Notes under the pieces: model-generated
What the model saw: only the letters and a program-made list of their open reading frames with translations
Told to the model about the DNA's origin: nothing
Database searches by the model: none
Part shown: positions 9,075 to 18,959 of the stretch, piece after piece
How the letters are laid out: every line of letters begins with the position of its first letter
Numbering within the stretch: the stretch's first letter is position 1
Assembly (NCBI GenBank): GCA_002869335.1
Contig: PKTE01000353.1
Span: forward strand, 1-35,170
DNA length: 35,170 nucleotides
Direction of reading: 5' to 3'
Source: Salinivirgaceae bacterium
GTDB taxonomy: Bacteria > Bacteroidota > Bacteroidia > Bacteroidales > Salinivirgaceae
Translations under genes and position numbers: made by a program

Positions 9075-9736
9075 TGGCAGCTAAACTGAAAATAGAGTCG
9101 TATAAGAAAATTGATTTTAGTCAGGGTAGCAAAATCGATGAATATTCTGTTGCTTTCAATCCTGAAAAGTTTTCACACGATTTTAAAATAGCTTATGATA
9201 AGCAGCAAGCTATTGGTTCTTCAGGAACAGATTCCAGATATTTTAAAACACTTCCGGAGCGAATTCGGTTTTCATTACTTTTTGATAGTACTATTGAGTT
9301 GGAGGAGAATAAAGGTAAAGATGTAAATACGGAAATCAACAATTTTAAGGATGTTGTTTTTACGTATAATGGCGATATACACCGACCCAATTATTTGAAA
9401 TTAACCTGGGGTAATTTCTTTTTTAAAGGGCAGGTTGAGTCTATGCAGCTTACCTATACTGCTTTTTCAGCTGAAGGTGATCCACAAAGAGCTTATGCAG
9501 ACGTTACATTTTTGCAAACAAAAGAGCAAGCCACCAGATTATCAGAAGAGAACAAAAGTTCACCAGATTTGACCCATTTATACTCGGTTAAAGAGGGTGA
9601 TACCATAACTATGATAGCGGATAAGATCTATGGCGACCCAAGGTATTATCTGGATATTGTTCGGATTAATAAGTTAAAGAACTTTAGAGTGTTGAAACCA
9701 GGTAGTCAATTAGTGCTACCACCTTTGAATAAATAA
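9074..9736 (+). CDS. LysM-containing CIS tube/baseplate protein (Pvc7/Afp7, gp53-like)
   Basis: 'YSVAFNPEKFSHDFKIAYDKQQAIGSSGTDSRYFKTLPERIRFSLLFDST...' plus C-terminal LysM 'YSVKEGDTITMIADKIYGDPRYYLDIVRINKLKNFRVLKPGSQLVLPP'. Confidence 0.92.
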   Translation: MAAKLKIESYKKIDFSQGSKIDEYSVAFNPEKFSHDFKIAYDKQQAIGSSGTDSRYFKTLPERIRFSLLFDSTIELEENKGKDVNTEINNFKDVVFTYNGDIHRPNYLKLTWGNFFFKGQVESMQLTYTAFSAEGDPQRAYADVTFLQTKEQATRLSEENKSSPDLTHLYSVKEGDTITMIADKIYGDPRYYLDIVRINKLKNFRVLKPGSQLVLPPLNK

Positions 9737-9738
9737 GA

Positions 9739-11484
9739 ATGGCAGCTAAACCCAGTACATCAGGACTAGTCAATTGTGTTCTTACATCAGATGGAACAGA
9801 AGTACCGTCATCAATTGAAATTGTAAGTGTAGCTACGTATAAAGATATTAATCGAATACCTTATGCTACAATATCCATTGTTGATGGAAATGTTGCTGAT
9901 CAATCTTTTGACGGAATTGAAAATGATTTGCTAAAACCTGGAAAGGAGTTGGAGATTAAGGCGGGGTTTGATAGTGATTCATCAACTATATTCAAAGGGA
10001 TAATAACTCAGGTTGGATTAAAAGTCACAAGTAAGAATTCCTTATTGACAGTTAATTGTAAGGATAAAAGTGTTAAAGCAACAGCAGACAAGAAAACAAA
10101 GATATTTACAGAAGTTAAAGATTCTGATATATACAGTACTATTGCATCAGATGCCGGATTATCCGTAGATTCTGACACTACAACTTTTCAGCATGAGCAA
10201 ATTGTGCAATACAATGCAACCGATTGGGATTTTATTTTGCTCAGGGCTGAAGCCAATGGGCAGGTAGTTATTGCAGATGATGGGTCTTTAAGTATTAAAA
10301 AACCGTCTTTCAGTGGTTCTGAAAGTCTTACATTAGAGTTTGGAACGAATATTATTTCCTTTGAAACATCATTGAATTCAGAGAAGCAATTGGCCGAGGT
10401 TGAAGTGAAAAGTTGGGATACAGGTTCTATGGATGCGCTATCATCTTCGGGCAGCTCTGATGCTATGGATGTGGGCGAAATTTCAAATAGTGATTTGGCC
10501 AATATAGTTAGTAAAAAGTATTCTGTGAATCATGGTGGTTTAGTGTCGGAAGATGAGTTAAAAGCATGGGGTGATTCCATTGATTTATACCATAAAATGT
10601 CAAAAATTCAGGGAGTATTTACCTGCTTTGGCACGTCTGACGTTAGCCCGGGTGATATTATAGAAATTAAAGGTGCAAGTAATAGGTTCTCAGGTAAACA
10701 TTATGTAACAGGTGTTTCTCATGAGATAATTGGAGGAGGATGGAAAACAAAAGTTCAAATTGGATTTCCATCGGAGATGTTTCACGAAAAGTTTCGTTTT
10801 CAACCGCAGGGAGCGGCAGGACTTATGCCTGCAATGAATGGTTTAATGTGCGGGAAAGTAACCAAAATTGCAGATGATCCTAATGGGGAATATCGAATTC
10901 AGGTTCAGGTTCCGGTACTGGGAGATGATGTGAATCTTTGGGCCAGGTATACAGTTCCTGATGGGGGCAGCTCCAGAGGACTTGTTTATTATCCTGAGGT
11001 AGATGATGAGGTTGTAATGGGTTTTTTAAATAACGATCCCAGATATCCCGTTATTTTAGGTTCATTGTTTAGCGGCACAAATACCCCACCTGCTGAGCCA
11101 GAAGCGACCAACGCAGAAAAAGGATTTTACTCTAAAAAGGAGCTTAAGCTGCTTTTTAATGATGAAGACGAAACAATTACAATAGAAACAGCTGGAGGAA
11201 ATACAATAACGGTTGATAATAAAGGGAGCAGCATTGATATTACAGATGCTTCAGGAAATGAGGTTAAATTATCATCAAGTGGAGTTGATATATCATCTGC
11301 AAGTAACTTAAATATACAAGCAACAGGAAATATAGATATTAATGCATCAGGAAACCTAACATTAGGAGGAGTAAATGTGGAAGCTGCTGCACAGGCTAAT
11401 TTTAAGGCCAGTGGTAATGCTGGCGCAAATCTTGAAACTTCTGCTATTGCGGTTGTGAAAGGGTCATTAGTTCAAATTAATTAA
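9739..11484 (+). CDS. VgrG/gp27-gp5-like spike protein (Pvc8 type)
   Basis: N-terminal gp27-like region, OB-fold 'MCGKVTKIADDPNGEYRIQVQVPVLGDDVNLWARYTVPDGGSSRGLVYYPEVDDEVVMGFLNNDPRYPVILGSLF', C-terminal beta-helix-like repeats. Confidence 0.95.
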   Translation: MAAKPSTSGLVNCVLTSDGTEVPSSIEIVSVATYKDINRIPYATISIVDGNVADQSFDGIENDLLKPGKELEIKAGFDSDSSTIFKGIITQVGLKVTSKNSLLTVNCKDKSVKATADKKTKIFTEVKDSDIYSTIASDAGLSVDSDTTTFQHEQIVQYNATDWDFILLRAEANGQVVIADDGSLSIKKPSFSGSESLTLEFGTNIISFETSLNSEKQLAEVEVKSWDTGSMDALSSSGSSDAMDVGEISNSDLANIVSKKYSVNHGGLVSEDELKAWGDSIDLYHKMSKIQGVFTCFGTSDVSPGDIIEIKGASNRFSGKHYVTGVSHEIIGGGWKTKVQIGFPSEMFHEKFRFQPQGAAGLMPAMNGLMCGKVTKIADDPNGEYRIQVQVPVLGDDVNLWARYTVPDGGSSRGLVYYPEVDDEVVMGFLNNDPRYPVILGSLFSGTNTPPAEPEATNAEKGFYSKKELKLLFNDEDETITIETAGGNTITVDNKGSSIDITDASGNEVKLSSSGVDISSASNLNIQATGNIDINASGNLTLGGVNVEAAAQANFKASGNAGANLETSAIAVVKGSLVQIN

Positions 11485-11485
11485 T

Positions 11486-11788
11486 ATGGGAAAACCGGCA
11501 GCCAGATTAACAGATCTACATACTTGTCCGATGGTGACACCGGGAGTTCCTCCTGTGCCACATGTAGGTGGACCCATAATTGGTCCGGGAGAAGCTACTG
11601 TCTTAATTGGGGGTGTGCCGGCAGCTGTTATGGGTGATAATGCAACATGTGTAGGTCCTCCGGATTCAATTGTAGTTGGTTCGGCAACTGTTATGATCGG
11701 AGGCAAACCTGCAGCTCGCATGGGAGATCAAACAGCACATGGTGGAGTTATAGCAGTTGGATATCCAACAGTTTTAATAGGAGGTTAG
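11486..11788 (+). CDS. PAAR-domain spike tip protein (Pvc10 type)
   Basis: 'MGKPAARLTDLHTCPMVTPGVPPVPHVGGPIIGPGEATVLIGGVPAAVMGDNATCVGPPDSIVVGSATVMIGGKPAARMGDQTAHGG'. Confidence 0.95.
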   Translation: MGKPAARLTDLHTCPMVTPGVPPVPHVGGPIIGPGEATVLIGGVPAAVMGDNATCVGPPDSIVVGSATVMIGGKPAARMGDQTAHGGVIAVGYPTVLIGG

Positions 11789-11790
11789 AT

Positions 11791-12207
11791 ATGGCAAAAC
11801 AGAACGATAATGCATCATTTCTAGGTCGTGGTTGGAGTTTTCCGCCAGAGTTTAATCGTAGTTTGAATAATATTGAGATGAGTGAGGGTGAGGATGATAT
11901 CAAGGAGAGCATTGAAATATTGTTGTCAACTCAGGTTGGTGAGAGAATGATGCATCCCGATTTTGGTTGTAACCTTGAAAGGCTAATGTTTGAAAATCTT
12001 GATCTTACTTTACAACGGTATATTAAAGATTTGATTCAAACGGCAATACTTAAATATGAAACAAGAATAAATTTAGAGGAAATATCATTTTATCCGGAGC
12101 CTCAATACGGGCGGATAAATATCAATATAGATTACACAGTAAGGTCAACAAACACAAGAACAAATCTGGTTTATCCCTATTACTTAATTGAGGGAACCAA
12201 CTTATAA
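11791..12207 (+). CDS. gp25-like baseplate wedge protein (Pvc9 type)
   Basis: 'FLGRGWSFPPEFNRSLNNIEMSEGEDDIKESIEILLSTQVGERMMHPDFGCNLERLMFE'. The ATG at 11791 is preferred over the ORF-track start at 11647, which overlaps PAAR. Confidence 0.94.
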   Translation: MAKQNDNASFLGRGWSFPPEFNRSLNNIEMSEGEDDIKESIEILLSTQVGERMMHPDFGCNLERLMFENLDLTLQRYIKDLIQTAILKYETRINLEEISFYPEPQYGRININIDYTVRSTNTRTNLVYPYYLIEGTNL

Positions 12208-12212
12208 AAGCA

Positions 12213-15200
12213 ATGAAAGTAGGAAATCAATATAAAGATTTTAACGAAGAGGGTGGATTAAATCAATCTGAGAGGTACAAGCATGCCTTTTCAGATGATT
12301 ATTTCCATATTTATGATAAATCCTCTGAAGAACTGATAAGTTTCATATTGAACTTTTCTGAAAATCTTGTATTCTACAATAAAAATAATGAACCCGAAGG
12401 AACTTTCCGAAGTGTTTTTGAAGGTGATGGTACTATTGAGCTTTTTAAACTTTCATCTTTTAACACAGAAAAGTATACTGATATATACAATACAGTACAC
12501 AGCAATTATCAAAAGGAGAAGGACAAGGATCTTTTGGTCTCCTTTTTTATTGAAATGTTTAGTATTGTGCGTTCATGGTCGGCATCATTTAGGAATATCC
12601 CTGCATTTAAGCAAGAAATTGATAATTTCATAGAACAAAACATTGAGAATCTCTATTCCGCATTTTACGATCATTTTAAAGATAAATCCAGCAAATTTGA
12701 AGAGGTAAAGGGGTTGTTTCCTGAAAAATGGAGTAAGGTAAAACCTGTTGTAATTGGCCGTAAAAATGATGCTGCCTTCGCTAAGAGGCTTTTTGGGATT
12801 TTGATTACAATGACAAATGAGATTGTGGAGTTGGGTAAAAAGTTTTTGGATTCTCATTTGAAAGATTATCAAAAAATTAATCCTCAAGTATCGTTGCTTC
12901 TGGCATACATTGATTTATTCAGTTTGGCTCAAGATGAGATGAATAAGCAAACTTCAAGGTCGCTAAAGCATTTTTATGAGGAAATACTTCAATTGAAGAA
13001 GAGAGAAACTATTCCCGATTCTGTATTTCTTTTCCCTCAATTATCGCCCAATAAAAAATATGTTGATATCCCAGCAGGAACAAAATTTTCCGCAGGTACG
13101 GATGATGATGGTGATGTGATAAAATATCAAACAGAAAGGGAATACTCATTATCACAATTGGCAGTTGAAAAGAAATTCTTAGTTTGTCGCGATGATGCCA
13201 CAAAAGAGGCTGGTGACGAAACAATTTTTGATTTATTCCATATCCCCTCAAAAGTGATGAGCACACGTGATCCTTTTTCTTTGGGAAAAGAAAAAATTGG
13301 ATGGATTGTTCAGCACAAGGCTCTCCAACTGGAAGAAGGGGTTAGAAAACTCAAATTTAAGTTTATTCTCGACGATTATTCCAAAGTGATTTTGAAACGC
13401 AGGTTAGATAAAATCATTGAGGTAAACGCTGATCCTGAAGATCTTTTACTACGGGTGATAAATGCTTCATATTCTACAGCAGAGGGTTGGGAGAAATTAG
13501 CTTTTCAAAATGTAGAAACTGCGTTTTATGAAACAGATGAAGCTATTGGAATTATATCCGTTAGCCTTTTGATTAAGGAGACTGATTTGCCAATAACGCC
13601 GTTTGAAAATGAAGAAATTGTTGCGCTTTATGGAAATCAACAACCCTCCTTTAAATTCGAATTTAATGCCCCGTATAGTTCGTTTTATAATATTTTCATG
13701 GACTTGAATTTTCGAAATTTAGAGGTGGACATTGATGTATTGGGGGTGAAAAATCTTTCGCTAAGTAACGACTTTGGATATCTAGATACTTCAGCTCCAT
13801 TTATGCCATTTGGGCCAACACCTTCTATCGGGTCAGGGTTTTATATTGGCCATTCAACTATTTTTACTCATCCGGTTAAGGAGTTGTTTTTGAATATTAA
13901 CTGGTATGATGTGCCTGATGGCGATGATGGTTTTGTGGATTATTATAAGGACTACTCAAATATCAATAGCAACAGCATTTTTAAATGTAATGTGCTTTTC
14001 AGAAATAACAGAAGCTGGGAGCCTGATTCAGACCCCCAGATTATTGATCTGTTTGAAGATTTAAAACTTGAAGAAAGTCCGGAGATTAGACCGGTAAACG
14101 ATTTTAGAGGCATTGATAATTTTGACTTGTCTAATTTTACTTTATCTGAGAATAATCCGGATGGTTTCAAATCAGATATTGAAAATTCCAATTCTGGCTG
14201 GATGAAGCTTGAGCTCTGTTTCCCGCCAAATGCATTCGGGCATAAGGAATACAATGATCTTGTAAAGAAGAGCGTTACTGAGGCTGTTAAAAAGAAAAAA
14301 TTATCTATCCCGAGTAATGAGCCCTGGGTGCCTATGATAAAGTCCATTGCGTTAGATTATTCTACTACAATTAATATTTCGTTGCGGAAAAAGAATAAAG
14401 TCTCCGATGGCACTTTGATTCAATTGCAACCATATGGATATAAGAAGTATGTGGATTTAAAACGAACCAGATTCCAATTGTTACCTTCTATAAAAGAGGG
14501 TAGTACAATGTATTTGGGCTTAAAAAATCTGGAAGCACCGCAAAGCTTCAATCTATTCTTTGCATTGAGCGATTTTATCTCTGATTTTACTACTCAAAAG
14601 CAACATTTTAACTGGTTTATTCTAACTGGAAATAAATGGATTGCCATTGAGCAAAATCAAATTGTAGAAGATGGAACAAGAGGATTTATTCAGTCCGGAA
14701 TTATTCAGTTTTATTTAGATAAACCTTTGGAGAAATCATCACTGGATATTCTTCCAAAAGACTATACGTGGCTGAAACTGGAAACAAATAGTGGATATAA
14801 CTTTATAAAGAACTTTACTGATATTAGAAGTGAAGCTATTGTGGCGACCTGTGATTTTACAAATAAAATACATAGTTGCAGTAATATTGAACCATTTCAA
14901 ATACAGAAAGCAGACGCATTTATTAGCGGCATTAATAGCATTGAACAACCGTACTCTTCGTTTGGAGGAGTTCCCGCTGAAAACTATGAGGAATTTATCA
15001 CACGTGTAAGTGAGCGCTTGCGGCACAAAAACAGATTTATAACACCTTGGGATTATGAGCATTTGATTTTAGAAGAATTTGATTTAATCAACCGGGTAAA
15101 ATGCTTACCTAATACGAGTAAAAAACTAAAGGCCAGACCCGGACATGTATTGAATGTGTTGGTACCATTTGTAAATAAGCTTGGGCACAATTCTCATGTA

Positions 15201-15836
15201 CCCGCATTGCCTCAAAATTATCTTGAGAAAGTGAAGCTGTATATAGATAAATATAGTTCACCATTTGCTGAGGTTGAGGTTACAAATCCAATATACGAGC
15301 AAATTCAGCTCAAATTTAATGTGCGTTTTAAGAAAGGTCTTAATGCGAAACAATATAAAGAACAATTGCAAAAAGATATAATTAAGCTGTTTAGTCCATG
15401 GCTTTTTGATAAAACAGTTCAGCTTAATTTTGGAAATAGTATCAGAGGTTCTTCAATTATTTATTATCTTGAAAATCGTGGATATATTGATATTATTACG
15501 AATTTGCAACTTTTGCAGGTTGTGGGCGACGAAACCCTCCTTTATGATTTATCGCAGGGAGGCAATATAATTGTGAAACCGTCTACACCAATTTCTATTT
15601 TTATTTCCAGTAATAAGCATTTAGTTAATATTCTTGGAGATAACGTAGAGGATATCGAGGGTATAAACGACATGTCGGTAGGAGATGATTTTTTAATTAC
15701 TGACCTTGAATCCGAACAAAGCGAAAGTGAATATGGAATAGAAAGATTAACTTTAGGGTTTGATTTGATACTTGACGAAAGCATTGAGGAGGATGAAGAG
15801 GTTAAAAATCAGTATTTTGTTATTAAAAACCAATAG
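12213..15836 (+). CDS. Baseplate J-like protein (Pvc11/gp6 type), 1207 aa
   Basis: C-terminal 'FGGVPAENYEEFITRVSERLRHKNRFITPWDYEHLILEEFDLINRVKCLPN...' characteristic of large CIS baseplate proteins; position after gp25. Confidence 0.88.
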   Translation: MKVGNQYKDFNEEGGLNQSERYKHAFSDDYFHIYDKSSEELISFILNFSENLVFYNKNNEPEGTFRSVFEGDGTIELFKLSSFNTEKYTDIYNTVHSNYQKEKDKDLLVSFFIEMFSIVRSWSASFRNIPAFKQEIDNFIEQNIENLYSAFYDHFKDKSSKFEEVKGLFPEKWSKVKPVVIGRKNDAAFAKRLFGILITMTNEIVELGKKFLDSHLKDYQKINPQVSLLLAYIDLFSLAQDEMNKQTSRSLKHFYEEILQLKKRETIPDSVFLFPQLSPNKKYVDIPAGTKFSAGTDDDGDVIKYQTEREYSLSQLAVEKKFLVCRDDATKEAGDETIFDLFHIPSKVMSTRDPFSLGKEKIGWIVQHKALQLEEGVRKLKFKFILDDYSKVILKRRLDKIIEVNADPEDLLLRVINASYSTAEGWEKLAFQNVETAFYETDEAIGIISVSLLIKETDLPITPFENEEIVALYGNQQPSFKFEFNAPYSSFYNIFMDLNFRNLEVDIDVLGVKNLSLSNDFGYLDTSAPFMPFGPTPSIGSGFYIGHSTIFTHPVKELFLNINWYDVPDGDDGFVDYYKDYSNINSNSIFKCNVLFRNNRSWEPDSDPQIIDLFEDLKLEESPEIRPVNDFRGIDNFDLSNFTLSENNPDGFKSDIENSNSGWMKLELCFPPNAFGHKEYNDLVKKSVTEAVKKKKLSIPSNEPWVPMIKSIALDYSTTINISLRKKNKVSDGTLIQLQPYGYKKYVDLKRTRFQLLPSIKEGSTMYLGLKNLEAPQSFNLFFALSDFISDFTTQKQHFNWFILTGNKWIAIEQNQIVEDGTRGFIQSGIIQFYLDKPLEKSSLDILPKDYTWLKLETNSGYNFIKNFTDIRSEAIVATCDFTNKIHSCSNIEPFQIQKADAFISGINSIEQPYSSFGGVPAENYEEFITRVSERLRHKNRFITPWDYEHLILEEFDLINRVKCLPNTSKKLKARPGHVLNVLVPFVNKLGHNSHVPALPQNYLEKVKLYIDKYSSPFAEVEVTNPIYEQIQLKFNVRFKKGLNAKQYKEQLQKDIIKLFSPWLFDKTVQLNFGNSIRGSSIIYYLENRGYIDIITNLQLLQVVGDETLLYDLSQGGNIIVKPSTPISIFISSNKHLVNILGDNVEDIEGINDMSVGDDFLITDLESEQSESEYGIERLTLGFDLILDESIEEDEEVKNQYFVIKNQ

Positions 15837-15838
15837 GT

Positions 15839-16540
15839 ATGACTGAAAGAAATAGAGCATCTTTGAAAAATAACTTTTTAAAAGGTACTGTACCAAAAGA
15901 AAAGGACTTCCATGATTTAATAGACTCGTCTGTTAATAAATTGGATGATGGATTAAGAAAAGAGCCCGGGTCATCTATTGGGATTACCGCTGAAAGCTCT
16001 AATAGTGAGATTCTACGTTTTTTTAAGAACATAGAAGATCTTGAACCGAAATGGAATTTTTCTCTTCGGTCATCAGATGGAAAAGAGGGGTTGAATATTA
16101 AAAACAGTGAAGGAGAAAGCAATCTCTTTATTGAGCAGCAAGGAAATGTAGGAATAGGTACCGAAAGCCCTAGAAACAAATTACATGTAGATGGCTTTGT
16201 TGGTATGACTGGTCGTATTGGATATTATGCCTATGGCGAAGTTGCCGCTGATGGCAACTGGCATGAAATAATTTCAAACCTAAACCATTATAATGCTTTT
16301 GAAATTATAATGGTAACAGGCCGAAAAGGAGCACATGCTATAACCCATGCTATAGCTGTAAGTTCATATGGAAATTCAAGACCAAAAGTTACGAAAACAC
16401 AGGGTTTCTTTGGACGATCCAGAAATAAGATTGATGTAAAGTGGAGTGGAAACTATTTTGATTATGGATTACAAATTCGTACAAAAAGGAATCTTGGCGA
16501 AGGTGTATTTATTAATTTTTATGTGACAAAATTGATATAA
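15839..16540 (+). CDS. Tail-fibre/adhesin-like protein
   Basis: 'RASLKNNFLKGTVPKEKDFHDLIDSSVNKLDDGL' (common N-term of Bacteroidota fibre-like proteins) and 'QQGNVGIGTESPRNKLHVDG' fibre motif; beta-rich C-terminus. Confidence 0.72.
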   Translation: MTERNRASLKNNFLKGTVPKEKDFHDLIDSSVNKLDDGLRKEPGSSIGITAESSNSEILRFFKNIEDLEPKWNFSLRSSDGKEGLNIKNSEGESNLFIEQQGNVGIGTESPRNKLHVDGFVGMTGRIGYYAYGEVAADGNWHEIISNLNHYNAFEIIMVTGRKGAHAITHAIAVSSYGNSRPKVTKTQGFFGRSRNKIDVKWSGNYFDYGLQIRTKRNLGEGVFINFYVTKLI

Positions 16541-16541
16541 A

Positions 16542-16685
16542 ATGGAAAATGTTACCTTAACGCTTACCGTAGGTGAAGTAAATCAAATTATGGATATCCT
16601 TGGCCAACAACCTTTTGTTGAGGTGTATAAATTAATTGAAAAGATTCATCTTCATGCAAAAGACAACCTGGAGCAAAGCAAATAA
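16542..16685 (+). CDS. 47-aa small protein resembling small phage tail-module proteins
   Basis: Not in ORF track: MENVTLTLTVGEVNQIMDILGQQPFVEVYKLIEKIHLHAKDNLEQSK, ATG 16542, TAA 16683-16685; 1-nt gap after the fibre gene. Confidence 0.72.
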   Translation: MENVTLTLTVGEVNQIMDILGQQPFVEVYKLIEKIHLHAKDNLEQSK

Positions 16686-16706
16686 TGGGTTAGCTGCCGG
16701 TATTTT

Positions 16707-18959
16707 ATGAGTGAGAATATTTCTATACCAGTTTATAATAAATCTGAAGATATACTCGACTTTGATTACCTTAAACAAAGATGTTTAAGTCTTATTCAAA
16801 AGTATTCAGGTAAGGTATGGACAGACTATAATATTCACGACCCTGGAATTACTATTCTTGAAACGCTCTGTTTTGGATTAACGGAGTTGGGTTACAAATG
16901 CCGTTATCCAATTGAAGATATTTTTATTTTGCCTGGGGAAGAAGACAAGAAAGATAAAACAGATTATTCCAAGCTACTTTATACCAGACCTATTACGAAT
17001 AATGACTATCGAAAATTGATACTTGATATTGTAGGTGTTCGTAATGTGTTTATCTCAAAGGATAACGAGATGCCAGAGATTCGTGGCATGTGGAAAATTC
17101 TGGCTGAAATAAACCCTATTATTACAAAGGAAGACGCTGCAAACCAAATCCTTAGTGTTTTAAATAAGAATCGGAATTTATGTGAGGATTTTGCCCCTAT
17201 TGAGTTTGTAAAGTATGATAAACTTAAGTTCGTAATTGAGATTGAATTAGGTCAGGTTTCAGATTTAAAGTTTTTGACTCATAGTATTTTTGGGGTTTTG
17301 GAGGAGAACCTTAACCCTACTTGTAAACTATATAGTGTAAATGAACTAATTGACAATGGTCATCGGATAGAAGAAATACTCAATGGACCCAATTTAAAAA
17401 ATGGGGTAATTCTGGATGATGACCTTGATAAGCTTGTACAGCGAAAAAGTGTATTTGTATCTGATATGTACAAGCTTTTGATGGATATTGAAGGTGTTAA
17501 TTTTGTAAGGAAATTACGTATAATTGGTTCCGATGGCAAGGAGCATAAATGGGTTTGCCCAATTAGGGAGGGACGTATAGCTACGTTGGATATAAGTAAT
17601 ATCGACCTTAAATTTTTTAAAGAGGGAAAAGAATACAGGATTCCATTTAGTTTTTCTAAGACCTTCGATAAGGAGATGTATCATGTGTCTGTATTGACAA
17701 ATAAAAAAACATTAAGGTCCAGGGCTAAACAGGGTGAATACGTGGATGTTGCCAGTTATACATCCATACAAAATGATATGCCTGAGGTTTTTGGAGTCGG
17801 AATGGCTGGCTTATCTTCAAACAGCTCTAATTTACGTAAAGCACAAGCCAAACAGTTAAAAGCCTATTTGGCTGTATTTGATCAGCTTAACGCCAATTTC
17901 CTTTCTCAATTAGAAAATCTTGCAAATTTATTTTCACTTAAACCAATTCAACAAACTTATTATACACAGGTGCTGCGAGATACTCCTGGCATGAATGTTT
18001 TGTATGTTCCTTTTGTGCAAAAGTGTCAGGCTGAGGGTGTTGATATTAACGACTCCAAGGCAGTCAATGAACTTTGGAAATCTGTGAAGGAGGAAATCTG
18101 GGCTACTTTGGAAGATGATATTCGCCGAATGTCTGAAACTGAGTTGGAATTTGTAAAGCGGCGCAATAAAATTCTGGATCATCTATTAGCACGCTTCTCC
18201 TATAGCTTCGAAGGTGAAATTAAAAACAGCGATATAGAGATAGAAGATGTTAAAAGTTTAATTGATAAAAAGATTGATCTTTTACGCAACATTAATGCTG
18301 TTACTGCTGATAGAATACTCTCCGTTAATTTGGATCAAATAGAGACATTAACAGAGAATATCGCAGGATTTCATTTGAGACTTCAAAAAAAGTTAGGGAT
18401 TAACCCTTCGCCAATGAGAATTGAATCTGCATGGGAACATTTGGGGGAAAAAACAGATGAAAAAACCGAAGACTTTTTTGAAATACTTGAGGCTAATAAA
18501 GCTGATGCCACCCGAATGTTATTCGAGTGGGGAGATACTCCGGATAATTATATCATTGAGACGATAGATGATCATTTTAAGGTACTTCTGACTAATAATC
18601 ATAGGCAGATTGGGGAGTTTTCCAAAGCGTTTAAAAACCAAAAAGATGCAGAGAAGGAAGTGCCCAAATTGGTAGATTTTGTAAAAAAACAAAATCAATA
18701 CTTTAATACAATTTTCTGTTTTGAGCATATCCTTTTGCGCCCTCCCGAGTTTTCTGAAGCTTTTAATATTCAATTGATTGATGAAACAGGTAAGATTATT
18801 TTCAGAAATAGAAATCCACTCACTTTAGAGCAACGTAATAAGCTTGAAGTTAATATTTTTAAATTTGGATTAAATGCAAATAATTATGTAGTTCAAGAGG
18901 TTGGATATAAGCAGTTCAAGTTTGAATTACTAAATAACGCAAAAGGTGTTATTGTTTAA
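16707..18959 (+). CDS. Pvc12-like baseplate protein, N-terminal 750 aa (ended by in-frame TAA)
   Basis: 'FDYLKQRCLSLIQKYSGKVWTDYNIHDPGITILETLCFGLTELGYKCRYPIEDIF' (TDYN-HDPGIT motif). Same frame continues after the TAA into 19023..19373. Confidence 0.85.
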   Translation: MSENISIPVYNKSEDILDFDYLKQRCLSLIQKYSGKVWTDYNIHDPGITILETLCFGLTELGYKCRYPIEDIFILPGEEDKKDKTDYSKLLYTRPITNNDYRKLILDIVGVRNVFISKDNEMPEIRGMWKILAEINPIITKEDAANQILSVLNKNRNLCEDFAPIEFVKYDKLKFVIEIELGQVSDLKFLTHSIFGVLEENLNPTCKLYSVNELIDNGHRIEEILNGPNLKNGVILDDDLDKLVQRKSVFVSDMYKLLMDIEGVNFVRKLRIIGSDGKEHKWVCPIREGRIATLDISNIDLKFFKEGKEYRIPFSFSKTFDKEMYHVSVLTNKKTLRSRAKQGEYVDVASYTSIQNDMPEVFGVGMAGLSSNSSNLRKAQAKQLKAYLAVFDQLNANFLSQLENLANLFSLKPIQQTYYTQVLRDTPGMNVLYVPFVQKCQAEGVDINDSKAVNELWKSVKEEIWATLEDDIRRMSETELEFVKRRNKILDHLLARFSYSFEGEIKNSDIEIEDVKSLIDKKIDLLRNINAVTADRILSVNLDQIETLTENIAGFHLRLQKKLGINPSPMRIESAWEHLGEKTDEKTEDFFEILEANKADATRMLFEWGDTPDNYIIETIDDHFKVLLTNNHRQIGEFSKAFKNQKDAEKEVPKLVDFVKKQNQYFNTIFCFEHILLRPPEFSEAFNIQLIDETGKIIFRNRNPLTLEQRNKLEVNIFKFGLNANNYVVQEVGYKQFKFELLNNAKGVIV

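Noticed and set aside
11647-12207. ORF-track start for the gp25-like gene at 11647
   Set aside because: The N-terminal extension (MCRSSGFNCSWFGNC...) is out-of-frame translation of the PAAR gene; real start is ATG 11791.
13009-13266. Antisense ORF with a His-rich stretch
   Set aside because: Lies entirely inside the conserved baseplate J-like gene; the HHHHH comes from GATGATGATGGTGATG coding for DDDGDV on the other strand.
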